A stretch of DNA of 64,000 nt from assembly GCA_907164885.2 (NCBI GenBank), contig OU015490.1, forward strand, positions 10,190,516 through 10,254,515. The letters run 5' to 3'. Of the stretch, positions 33,268 to 44,300 are shown piece after piece. Source of the DNA: Dolomedes plantarius. Lineage: Eukaryota > Arthropoda > Arachnida > Araneae > Dolomedidae. The notes below the pieces were generated by a model. That model saw only the letters and a program-made list of their open reading frames with translations, made no database searches and was not told the DNA's origin. The position numbers and the translations under genes were made by a program. Each line of letters begins with the position of its first letter. The stretch's first letter is position 1.

Positions 33268-34142
33268 GCCATCCGTAGCGCGATTTATCAGCCGGAATTC
33301 CACCAAAATTGATAGAGGAACTAAGGACGATATGGGAAAGAGTTTTCTGTGAGAAAAAAAATTAGTTCCAAAATCGCCGATAGGAGGAGATATGGCGCTG
33401 TTATTTGTCGGCGCACCTGAGAATTTGCATAAAATGCAAGTAAAACATCAAAATGCAAATTCATGACTACGTAGTCGACAGCAGCGCCAGTATTTTGGGC
33501 TCTAAAGATCGGTGCGGAATCTGTTGCGCCATCGCTTTTCACAAGGAAGGGTCATCAGTCGCTTTTTTCGACTTGCATGGCTATCTCGCTCCCCACACCT
33601 AACCCATGTGACTTCTTTCTGTGGGGTTATATAAAGTTTAAGGTGTATCTTCGTGGAGTCTTGAGCTTGGTGGCCCTAAACGATAACATATCCTGGACTG
33701 TGATGAACATTTCTGGTGACATGTTACGCTCAGCCGTTGAGAACATGTGTTCAAAATGCAATGTGTCGTCCACCAGGACGGTGGTCCTATTGAAGGTGGG
33801 AGAATTGAATTTGCTGCATAAAGCGGTGTTGCAGTGAAATTTCTTTGTTATTCATTTGTCTGCTTATTACAACTATTTCGGTTTTCACCCCTTATCTTTA
33901 TAGCCCAAAATATTGGCACTGCTGTCGACTACATAGACATGAATTTGCATTTTGATGTTTTAATAGAGTTTTGTGCAAATTCTCGGGTGCGCCGACAACA
34001 ACAGCGCCATATGTCCCCTCACTGGCGACTTTTGGAACTAATATTTTTTTTTTCCCTACGGAAACTCTTTCCCATGTCGTCCTTAGTCGCTCTATCAATT
34101 TTGGGGGAATTCTAGCTGATAGAGATTCGCTCTACAGATGGC
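33268..34142. mobile_element. Long-TIR mariner-superfamily element
   Basis: Inverted repeats of about 245 bp: 33268-33515 (GCCATCCGTAGCGCGAT, AAATTGATAGAGG, GGACGATATGGGAAAGAGTT) and 33895-34142, its diverged mirror, ending CTACAGATGGC. Between them is a transposase 3' coding remnant. Arm identity looks about 85%. TIRs of this length are unusual for the superfamily and let the transcript fold on itself. Confidence 0.75.
33577..33837 (+). pseudogene. mariner-superfamily transposase C-terminal remnant
   Basis: Reads PTPNPCDFFLWGYIKFKVY, then SLVALNDNISWTVMNIS, GDMLRSAVENMCSKCN, and ends at TGA 33835-33837. PDxxxCDFFLWGYLKxxVY followed by LxxLxxxIxxxxxxIxxxxLxxV is the C-terminal region of an arthropod mariner-like transposase group; the Asp in CDFF is the third acidic residue. 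The N terminus and first two acidic residues are absent, so only about 85 codons are left between the long TIRs. Confidence 0.65.
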
Positions 34143-34774
34143 TCTGAGTAGTTTCAGTTTAATAAAAATCACCCTGCATATAAATTCTTCTCATTGAAGG
34201 GTGTATTTTTTAATGACATGATTCGGCTCTACGAGGCAGCCATTTTTTTTTTTTGAGATTACCTAAGGGGTGAGAGAAAAAACAACAAAATCATACCAAT
34301 TAATTGTAACACAACTAAGATTTGCAGTAATGTTTATTAATGATTGTGAATACAATGTGCTAAATTTGTAATTACAGAAAAAATAGTTATTGGTTTGTAG
34401 GAAATATTCTCTGAAGGTCTCTGTGTCTACCCGATGTCTTTAGAAAACCACACAAAATAACTACCTTGTTTTACTTAAAAAGATTTATATATCGCAGGGT
34501 GTTCTGTTTGATTCCCTAGGGCCTGACGCTAATTTAAAAAAAAATCAGATACAAAATGCATCATAATTTCCAAATTTCCCCGTTACGTAAATCTTATTAA
34601 TAGTCTATCTCCTACCATATTATGAAACGAATGCTGATGGGTTTTACTTCAATTTTTCACTCTTTGTTATTCTGTTGATTGTTATCAAGTATGATAGATT
34701 CTCTCTGTACAGTTACCCCTTAAACTATTTTTTTAGAACCAGTTCGGTCTAGGTGGCTTTACTTTTCTTCTCAG
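34143..34774. other. No gene recognised
   Basis: AT-rich downstream flank (minus sense) of the exon at 34893-35037. Confidence 0.35.
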
Positions 34775-34780
34775 TTTATT
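34775..34780 (-). promoter_or_regulatory. Candidate polyadenylation signal
   Basis: AATAAA on the minus strand, 113 bases past the TGA of the exon at 34893-35037. It supports reading that exon as the last one. Confidence 0.35.
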
Positions 34781-34892
34781 TGATATTTGTTCGTTAGGAA
34801 AATCTTATGAAGATTTGCTCGTTAAACGTTCATTATAATCTGACAAAATAAGGATCTGGTCATTCAAAGCTGATGATACACGGTTGGCATCT

Positions 34893-35037
34893 TCAGAGAG
34901 AAGGTTGAGGCATTTTACTGAAGATCTTCATGCCAGGGGCCATCATGTCGAACGATCTGTCTGACATCCAGTTCATAGACATCGGGAGGTCCGTTTCGTG
35001 GCTGGGTGCATAGTCCATGTCAGACGCCATGTGGTTC
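34893..35037 (-). CDS. Probable terminal coding exon, unidentified Met/Asp-rich protein
   Basis: A strong acceptor on the minus strand (CTTGATTCTGTTTAG, 35052-35038) precedes an open stretch with phase 1 carry-over. It reads NHMASDMDYAPSHETDLPMS, MNWMSDRSFDMMAPGMKIF, SKMPQPSL and ends at TGA 34895-34893. GC content rises sharply over exactly this segment. Alternatively a donor TTCA|GTAAAA at 34918 would make it an internal exon ending at 34919. The peptide is acidic and methionine-rich with no domain I recognise. A fold-back MITE sits 66 bases upstream in the presumed intron. Acceptor and open frame are seen; identity is unknown. Confidence 0.5.
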
Positions 35038-35103
35038 CTAAACAGAATCAAGAGAAAAAGTAGATCATAAGTAAATTCAATGGTCATATAAACCACAGAA
35101 CTA

Positions 35104-35291
35104 AGGGCCTGTTCACATAGGAGTCCGTTGCGTTGCGTTAAGGAAAAGATGACGTTGAGACGAAAATAAACCAATCATAGGCGTTAAAAATTTCATTGCT
35201 AATCGTTTGGAGGCATATGATTGGTTTATTTTCGTCTCAACGTCAACTTTTCCTTAACGCAACGCAACGGACTCCTATGTGAACAGGCCCT
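35104..35291. mobile_element. Fold-back MITE, GGGCCTGTTCACATAG family
   Basis: 188 bp between TA dinucleotides. AGGGCCTGTTCACATAGG at the left and its exact inverse at the right; arms of about 70 bp (CCGTTGCGTTGCGTTAAGG and partner) are nearly identical. The centre CCAATCATAGGCGTTAA matches the element at 879-1049, but the arm sequences differ, as if only the outer ends and centre are constrained. Confidence 0.8.
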
Positions 35292-35946
35292 TATAACTCA
35301 TTCAAAATGACTATTCTTGAAATTGATAGATGTAGGTATATTTCGGAATGAAGGCGCCAAAAGTAAAGTTGGCAGTCCTGGTTTCATAGTATAAAAAATG
35401 AAAGTCAAAATTCTGTAAAGAATTCTTTTAGAAGAAATAGACGTGTTCCAGATACATATGCTTGTGTACATGTGTGCAAATAAATACAATTACATGAATG
35501 GATATTATATCACAGTCAAATATAAATATAAACGACAGAATGCAAAAGAGAATCGATGCACACGAGTACACTTTAAACACAAAAAATACTTTAATTCTGT
35601 ACACAAAAAATATTGTAATAACACGATACACTTTAAGCACAAAAAGTTGTTTTCATAAAATGTTGTAAATTTTAACAAATGCATCATTTGTTAAAATTTA
35701 CACTATTTTATGAATCTGTAATTTCTTTTTGTTTACGTTCTTTCCAAATTCCAAGAGGTAATCAGTTATAATTATCTTAGAGGTGTTTTAACGTTTGCAC
35801 ACAGAGTAGTTATGACGCTGCTATAATTTTGTTTCGTATTCCAAAGTACCAAATGTGCTGCTCTGAAACCTTATTTTTTGTCTCCGAAATACTGACGTAG
35901 ATACTCTAAAATTTTATTTTCTTGCTTCAAAAATTGATACAAAATC
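35292..35946. other. No gene; contains a strong hairpin
   Basis: At 35660-35700 TGTAAATTTTAACAAATG, CAT, CATTTGTTAAAATTTACA: an 18-bp perfect stem, extended outward by TAAAAT/ATTTTA. ACTTTAARCACAAAAA repeats occur just before it. Otherwise AT-rich. Confidence 0.5.
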
Positions 35947-36314
35947 CAAGCCTCTGGGCACGGTAGCCTGGTTGGCAAACGCAGCGAGCCAGTGATTTGA
36001 ACGTCTCTGGTTCGATGCCGGTCGCTGACAAATTCACCGCCATGTACACTAATGGCGGTTGGTGCACGAAAAATGTGTCGTAGCTGCAATGTCCTCAAAG
36101 TTAAAAAATTTAACTCTGGACGGAGATCAAATGTTCCGGTCTCGTCACTTGACTCGGTTCAAAATTACGGGATCGGTCCTTTAGCCAAGTCGGATTCCGA
36201 CCCTTATGTTGCTATTAAAATATGAAGCCGCACCACTTCGCCCAATAGCCGTTACGGACTTGAACTGACAACATACTGTCGGTCAAGAGGCATCAGTCAC
36301 AACAACGAACCCAA
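35947..36314 (+). mobile_element. tRNA-derived SINE, second head type with shared tail
   Basis: Head GGTAGCCTGGTTGGC (A box) and CTGGTTCGATGCCGG (B box). The 3' part (AGCCAAGTCGGATTCCGACC, GAGGCATCAGTCACAACAAC) matches the 3' part of the SINE at 25003-25338, although the heads differ. This is either two subfamilies or a head exchange. Confidence 0.65.
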
Positions 36315-36408
36315 GTATAGAGATCTCGCTGTTTCTTGGAGTGCTATAAGAAGGGGCTACAGTCGCAGAGGTAGAGATATCCTCAGCAAGGAGGCAGACA
36401 AAAATTAA

Positions 36409-37136
36409 GGAGTCAGGTACCTTTTAAAGACCAAGAGACTCGGCAAACATATACCTATTTTAAATCACCAGTAGTTACTAAAAGAATTTATTAAGAAATA
36501 TGAAAATTTTACTGTAAGTTAAACAGTCTTTATTCTTTATAAATATTGCACTCAATTGTTTCTAGCTTGAAGAGAAATTTTTAAATTTTTTAAAAATTTA
36601 AACCATTGTTTTTTCATTGTTATGTGATTGCCCGCATGATATCACCAGAACAGTTGGCTAGAATACCATGAAATTTTATACACGTTCAAAAGAAACATGT
36701 ATCATTAAAATGAAGAACAATTATGTCATTCCTACCATAAAAATTTTAGTTACAATAAAATTTATCAATAAAATTTCTGAAATTAAAAAAAAATTAAAAT
36801 TTTTTTCTTTTATGAAGAACTAAGAATTTTGATTTCAACGTTCGTCATTTTAAAGATATATTATGCAACTTAATTTAAAAAAAAAAAATGTATATTCATT
36901 AATACACAAGTCTGCGCGCAATGACATAACATTGTAAAAAACAATGGTTGAAATTTTAAAAAAATTAAAAGTTTATCTTCAAGCTAGAAAAAAAGTAAGA
37001 GCCATATTTATAAAGAAGAAAGTGTGCCCACAGTAAAATTTTCATATTCCTGAATAAAAGATTTTCATAACTACAGATGATTTAATATAGGATTATCTCT
37101 GTCTAGTCTCTTAGCGTTTAAAAGGTACCTGACCCC
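36409..37136. mobile_element. TTAA-flanked element with about 235-bp TIRs
   Basis: TTAA at 36405-36408 and 37137-37140. Left end GGAGTCAGGTACCTTTTAAA; right end inverted GGGGTCAGGTACCTTTTAAA. The arms stay alignable for about 235 bases through TATGAAAATTTTACTGT, TCTAGCTTGAAGA and CCATTGTTTTTT. The central 250 bases are AT-rich and non-coding. Confidence 0.8.
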
Positions 37137-37140
37137 TTAA

Positions 37141-38896
37141 ATGCGGAAAGGAATGCGACCACATTTGTACCTTAAGAGCATTTATATCAAGGTGTGTATT
37201 CCGATGAGACAAAGTGTCATTGATGATATGTATCGTATTAGCATCAGATTTGGATACACTGATACGACGTGGTAAAATTTTTTTTCTTGATTAAAGAAAC
37301 GAGGTTCATAGAGTTGCCTAATCCTTCTCTGGGTATCATTACTTTTTGCTACCCCTTTTAGATTTTGCCCTGCCTGGAGTGCATGAGAAATTGCAATTTC
37401 AAAGCTTCATCTGTGAAACATATTATCATCTTTAGACTGGTGTTTGTAATTAAGCGATCCAACTGCTCCTGATGAAAATGAGTTTCTTAGTTATTTGTTT
37501 AATTACAACTATACTGACAAAGCTCAGAGGCTGACCAATAAGTTTGTAAATAGTGTGTAAATCGTTCATATGCAATAGTGTCGTTTCTTCTCTCTCGTGC
37601 TAACTTACGAAACATTAATGCACCTACAGACCCTTACATCATTTCCCCCAGATAGCCAGCAGTGCTCTCATGGTCAGATTCACGTCGCCCACTCGAATAA
37701 TATATATATATATATATATATATAATTTTTATCCTTATTTTCCTTATTTCCTAAATTAATCACATCGAACAGAAGGAAATTTTCTTCCTTTAAATCAATT
37801 TTATAAAAACTGAAATATTTTTTAGTTTCCTTTATTGCTATTGTCCATATAGAGATGTAGTAAAATTAATTAGCATAAACACTTTTTTTTCTTTAAAACA
37901 AGTCCTTAGTTAAAAGATTACTGGGGCCTAAGTATTATTTCTTTTGAGGATAACAAATTTTGACATACCTCTTATCATTTTATTTTGAGTTCTTTAAATA
38001 ATACTAACATGAAGTTTTTACAACAAAAGGCATGACACAGGATCTTTGAATTGTTAACGTTTCAGATCTTCGGTTGTTTTTAATTGCTAAGACAAAATCT
38101 GATAATTTCATGAAAACGGAATCCTATTTGTGTTTAGTTTTTTTTGTGGTCATGTTAAATTTCTATTTAACTTCAGTGCTTTTAGAATTAATGGGTAATT
38201 ATGTAGTATTTATATACGTAATACACAATGATACATAGATCCATTATTGCCAGACTGCCCTCATATTATGTTCATTTACATGTTTAAATGAGTATAAATA
38301 CGGGTTCACATATCCAATCTCAATCGGATACAAAGAGATAACGTTTGCAGTTCGTACGTATGTCCGTGATTGTTTGCAAAACGGGGATATAAACTACCAT
38401 ATACATAGATCTATTCATTTGCTAGATGTGTATTAAAGACAAGCGCTCAACAGATGCCTGGTAATGTATCTGGTCAACGTTGAATATTGTGTTTCCATTC
38501 CATTAAGCATTTGCTAATAATCAGACATAACATTTAGAGATAAGTCTGATTGACTAAAATCAAATGCTTTGAATGCCCCTGATACTATCTGATCTCGACA
38601 CTAACCTGCACCTGGTAGTTCATTACCGACTGTATGTTTCAAGCCACTAGGCCGTGTCTCGAGGAAACAGGGAAATGACCAGTCTTGTATTTTAAAATAT
38701 TGAATCTGATATTTTCAGATAATTGTTCAGACAAAGGAAATTTTTTTATATATTAAATGCGAAATTCACTTACCGAGAGGGAGTAATTTTTTCAGGTCAT
38801 GTAAAAAAGTAATGATGAATATAACAATTGCGATCAATGCATTTTGACAGTTAAATTTTGGGGCAACTGGTAAAACTGTTCTTTAGGGGTTTAAAC
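37141..38896. other. No gene; short (TA)n at 37699-37724
   Basis: AT-rich with no exon pattern. The 38440-38560 segment (ATATTGTGTTTCCATTCC) weakly resembles 50930-51010, possibly an old dispersed repeat. Confidence 0.35.
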
Positions 38897-39440
38897 CTTA
38901 CTAACATAACTGCGTCGGACCGACGTCAGTTTACAGAGGCTATTCGACGCCGCCATGTCCGTTACCCCAACGGTCAGTTACGAAGTCAGACCACTGCGCT
39001 GACGGATTCATCGTCGGACCGACGTCGCTATGCGTAACTAGATCAACAACTACAGAAGACAGCAGGGTTGAGTGATTTCTAATGCCACAAATTATACTTT
39101 TAAAACAAAACTGGAAAGACAAAAATCTTATAGAACAATGAAAATGGAATACAATTATTATCTTAAACTTATAAAAAAATTCAATAATGGGTAATATCCA
39201 TAATCTCGTATTTCATTATTTATACTGATTTTCTAAATATCAAAAATATTTCCAAAAACAAAAACGAATGTATAACACTTACAGTTTCAAAAAAATCTCA
39301 AGAAAATATAACTTCTTGTGTAGACGAGAAGCGAAATTCGACGGGGCTAACCGACGGTATAGAGTCGGAAAACGACCGTTGGCGGTTTCAAGTCAGATTC
39401 CGACGCCGACGTTTGATAGACCTACCGACGTCGGTCAAAT
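38897..39440. repeat. CpG-rich patches with CGTCGGACCGACGTC repeats
   Basis: Two CpG-rich patches (38905-39045 and 39330-39440) in otherwise AT-rich DNA. The 15-mer CGTCGGACCGACGTC occurs at 38913-38927 and 39012-39026, and related CCGACGTCGG lies in the second patch in inverted sense. They may be the ends of one decayed element of about 540 bp; no target duplication found. Confidence 0.4.
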
Positions 39441-39720
39441 GCCGGCAGAAATTTGGCATACGGGCTACTTGGAATAGCATTTGATGTGACTGCCTCATAA
39501 GTTGAACTCGAGGACCGAAAGTGTGTTAAATGGGTCCTATACAAAATGTGAAACAGCTATATATGTTTGTGAAAGAAGGTACATGGATTAAACATTTTGT
39601 CAGTAAAATTCAGTATTCTTTATTGATAGCTGAAGTAAGTCGGTGTCTTAAATGCGAGAATTTAAAGGAATGAAAAGAGGACACTAACTAGTTACACCCC
39701 AGACGGTTATGAACACTATA
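39441..39720. other. Spacer before Tc1
   Basis: Nothing recognised. Confidence 0.4.
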
Positions 39721-39722
39721 TA

Positions 39723-41131
39723 CACTGCTGGCCACTGTAAATGCAACACCCTGAAGGAAACATGCAAATAACACGAAATTTACAACATGCATTAGCGGAG
39801 GTGAGATATGCAAACGATTAGAATTTCAGCGCAGACGCACATCACGCGCGCCTGTAGCGCCACTTCAAAGCGCTATTTAATGCTTGGAGATTTCGACGGT
39901 TTCACGTTCGGCAATTGTGTTTTTCTTGTGGTTTTTTCAAAAAAACGATCAATTATGCCTCGTCGAAAACAGCGATCATCTTTTGATCAAGTATCCGAGT
40001 TCGACAAAGGAAGGATAGTGGCCTACCGAGATTGTGGATTATCTTTCAGGGAAATCGGTAGTCGTGTTGGACGAAGCCAAACAACTGTAATGCGGATATG
40101 TGATCGTTGGATGCAGGAGGGTACGACGGACCGGCGTGTTCGATCGCATCCACCTCAGCGCACCACTTCACGTGATCACAGGCAAATTGTGCGCATGGCA
40201 GTGACGGATCGCTCAGGCACATGACGAACCATAGCACAGCACATGCAGTCTGTAACGCATCATCCAGTATCTGCGCGTACCATTCGACGCCGTTTACAGC
40301 AGAGTGGTCTGTCAGCAAGACGTCCATTGCTTTGTCTACCCTTGACGCAGAACCACAGACGTCTCCGCCGCGAATGGTGCGATGACAGTAGGATGTGGAC
40401 GGCAGAATGGAATGAAATTGCCTTTACTGGCGAGTCACGCTTCTGTCTGCAACACCACGATGGTCGCATTCGAGTCTGGAGACACCGTGAAGAGAGGATG
40501 CTGAACAGCTGCGTTATGCACCGCCACACTGGTCCTGTACCGGGTATTATGGTATGGGGCGGTATTGGATATAACTCTCGCACACCTCTAGTACGCATTG
40601 CCAGTACTTTAAACAGCCAGCGCTACATCTCCGAGGTGTTGGAGCCAGTTGTCGTTCCTTACCTTCAGGGCTTGCCCACAGCCATATTTCAACAGGATAA
40701 TGCGCGACCACACGTGGCACGCATTGTCCATCGGTTCTTCGTGAACCGCCAGATTGAATTGCTTCCCTGGCCGCCTCGCTCTCCGGATCTTTCGCCGATA
40801 GAAAACATGTGGTCCATGGTTGTTCTACGATTGACCCATATTCCATCCCCAGCTGCCACAGCAGATCAACTTTGGCAACGTGTGGAAGCTGCTTGGTCTG
40901 CTGTACCCCAAGAACCCATCCAAAGTCTCTTTGAATCAATGCCGAGGCGTGTGGCAGCGGTGATCTCCAACAATGGCAGCTACTCTGGCAACTGATGTTG
41001 GCAGGAACCACACTTCACAGAAGTCTATAAATTTAATCATTTGATACTTGGTCAACATGTTATCTACAAAATAAATTTTGTTGTGATATCTCTTGTCTTT
41101 CTTGGTGTTGCAATTTGGGTGGCCAGCAGTG
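39723..41131 (+). mobile_element. Tc1-type element, copy 2 (nearly intact)
   Basis: 1409 bp between TA duplications (39721-39722, 41132-41133). TIR CACTGCTGGCCACTGTAAAT at the left and CACTGCTGGCCACCCAAATT (inverted) at the right, so the two TIRs differ internally in the same way as in copy 1. Full-length transposase frame with one stop. High identity to copy 1 over the whole length. Confidence 0.92.
39955..40995 (+). pseudogene. Tc1 transposase, one nonsense codon and a catalytic Asp lost
   Basis: ATG 39955 to TGA 40993-40995, 346 codons in one frame except TGA at codon 90 (40222-40224; copy 1 has TCA there). The N-terminal helix-turn-helix (FDKGRIVAYRDCGLSFREIG and GRSQTTVMRICDRW) is complete. 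DD34E: the second Asp is at residue 248 (QQDNARPH) and the Glu at 283 (SPIENMW), 34 residues apart. The first Asp, expected in FTDESRF, is Gly at residue 159 (GGC 40429-40431; copy 1 keeps GAC). So even read-through would give an inactive enzyme. The annotated start MPRRKQ is chosen because both copies share it and it begins just before the HTH. Confidence 0.92.
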
Positions 41132-41133
41132 TA

Positions 41134-41925
41134 AATCAATCGATAACTAACATTTCAGTGAAGGCAGCAACTTTTTTTTAATCGTTTCAGAAACGACATG
41201 CCTTCTATTTCTTTTATTCGGGCGGTGTGAATATTTTTGAAAATAATATAGGGGTTGATAACGCAATAAATTGGAATTGAACTACAAATTAATAGATAAT
41301 AACCAATTTTGAGATTAAAAACAATTCTTAATGTATTTGTTCCACGAGTTTCCCATGGGATGAAAATAAAGGGTAGAATTATCTGTAAAAAGACTTTTTT
41401 AGTGGCATTAAATATGTCCTTTCAGGCGAGTAGAAAACCTCATTATAAGCTGATATTCGCTTACATAGGCTGCCGGATAAAAATTTTGGAAACTCACCAG
41501 ATAAATGTTTCAATTTAAGAGAGTTTTTAAACTTTATATGCCTGTTTTGTTCGAATCATTAGGACGAAACATTCTCGCCAGATGAGCATTATAAAACCAA
41601 AAATAACGACCAAATCTTGAAAAATGCAAACAAAATTGTCTGAATAGCTAACTTTGTACATTACACAGCTATATCATTGTGGGATAAGTAATGTAAATTT
41701 CATAGCGTGAGGAAGTTCAGAATAAAATATTTACCTTTTTATGCCTCACTTTAGCTCCGTGAATAAAATAATTTTCGGTGCATCTATTCGAAGTTTTATT
41801 TTTTTTTATAAACTTTTGAGTATTAGGAAAGTTCTCATTTTGTAAAAATATGAAGTTTGGTTGTTCATGAATGATTTCTATTTGCAGTCGCAATTAAGTA
41901 ATTTTACAATAATAGTTATATATTG
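41134..41925. other. No gene recognised
   Basis: AT-rich spacer. Confidence 0.4.
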
Positions 41926-42158
41926 TTAAAGGGGACAAGGGACCATCAACCTCGAATTTTTAAATTTTCAGTTTTTAAGTCTATATACAGAATGAGATAA
42001 TTAATATTCTTTTTTGTTACATTGAAAACCTTTAGAATTCAAAACAAGGATTATTTTGGCAGAATAATGCCTGTTTTCAATTGTTTTTTAAAAAATGCTA
42101 GCACTTTTTAAAATGCTCTACGTGCATTCCATACCTTAAATGTTTTAATATAAGTTTA

Positions 42159-43040
<882 letters not shown>

Positions 43041-43424
43041 AAAATTGTGCATTTAATTTTATTTGTATGAATCTAAAACCATAAATAATTTTTTTGCTTT
43101 TAATCTTTTTTTGCATCTTTTTACTTTTTTGCATGGTCTATAATTTGAAAAATATTTGTGGTTTCGAAGAATGATACACAGTTTTGTGACAAACACAATC
43201 CTGAGAAATTTGGAAGAAATTAGAAGATAATTAACGCCCAGAGAGCTTTTTGAAAAATTCCCCCTCTTTGAAATTTTCTTTTGAAAAACAGGTCAAATTA
43301 CTTATTTGCGAATTCTAATTGTATTCAATATAGCAAAAAAATATAAATTATTCTGATATTGTATAAAGAGTAAAATACTGAAAATTTAAAAAATATAAGG
43401 TTGGAGGTGCATTGTTTCCTTAAA

Positions 43425-43923
43425 CATTTATTAAATTTCATTTAAATTGTAAGAATTATCTTTTACTAAGATCAGTTAAATAATAGAGTTCAAAAATATA
43501 TAAAATTTTGTGAAATATAGACGTTTAAAATACAGTAGCTATAATTTTTTTTATATTTACTTACAGTTGCGATAATTATATATATAATAGCCCTTGTCTC
43601 TGTTTAACACTTCCGGGCTGTACTCATCTTTCGATTGAAGCCCTGAGTAAACAAACAGCCGGTTAGGCTTAATTTCAATTTCAGATGCGGATCAGAAATT
43701 TTTCTTACCTAAAAACTAATATCTTCTCCATCAAATCATGTTTGTTCAGCCTATTTTTCTATAAATCATTCAGAACTAAAAAAATTGGATGTTTTTAGCT
43801 GTATATTTAACAGTTTTTAAAAATCTGTTTACTTTTGCGATGAATTCTGAAAGTAAACAAACTTGAATGTGAATGAATCAAGTAGCTCAAGTATTCATAT
43901 CGCGTAGTGAGCTGTAAAAAACT
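43425..43923. other. No gene; probable 5' body of the next Helitron
   Basis: The Helitron ending at 44300 must start in or before this stretch, but no convincing A|TC start could be chosen (one TC candidate near 43598). Confidence 0.3.
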
Positions 43924-44291
43924 GGATGGCAGTCTACTACTCCAATCGCATGAAAAGCTAAATAAATAAAAAATAATGAAAGGGTTTGCTTTTACAAGGT
44001 GTTGATTAAATGCAATATTGTTAGATAATTCGGGATATTTTTTAACTTTCATATACTTTTTCCATTATGACGTCATTGTTAGTATTATGACGTCAAAATG
44101 ACGGGTTGGATGGCAGTCTACTACTCCAATCGCGTGAAAAACTAAATAAATAAAAAATAATGAAAGGGTTTGCTTTTACAAGGTGTGGATTAAATGCAAT
44201 ATTGTTAGATAATTCGGGATATTTCTTAACTTTCTTATACTTTTTCCATTATGACGTCATTATTAGTATTATGACGTCAAAATGACGGGTT
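43924..44291. repeat. Tandem duplication, two 184-bp units
   Basis: 43924-44107 and 44108-44291 differ at only a handful of positions. Each unit has two TGACGTCA octamers: 44068-44075, 44088-44095, 44252-44259, 44272-44279. The second unit ends in a Helitron-like terminus. Confidence 0.9.
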
Positions 44292-44300
44292 ACCTTCTAG
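44274..44300 (+). mobile_element. Helitron 3' terminus (third type)
   Basis: Hairpin CGTCA-AAA-TGACG (44275-44287), 9 bases, CTAG at 44297-44300, host T. Geometry is that of a Helitron 3' end. The first duplicated unit contains the same hairpin but not the CTAG, so the duplication probably arose within the element or by tandem end usage. Confidence 0.55.

Noticed and set aside
44068..44279. TGACGTCA sites as a proven cAMP-response enhancer
   Set aside because: They are part of a transposon end and duplicated with it; no adjacent gene. Kept only as a hypothesis.
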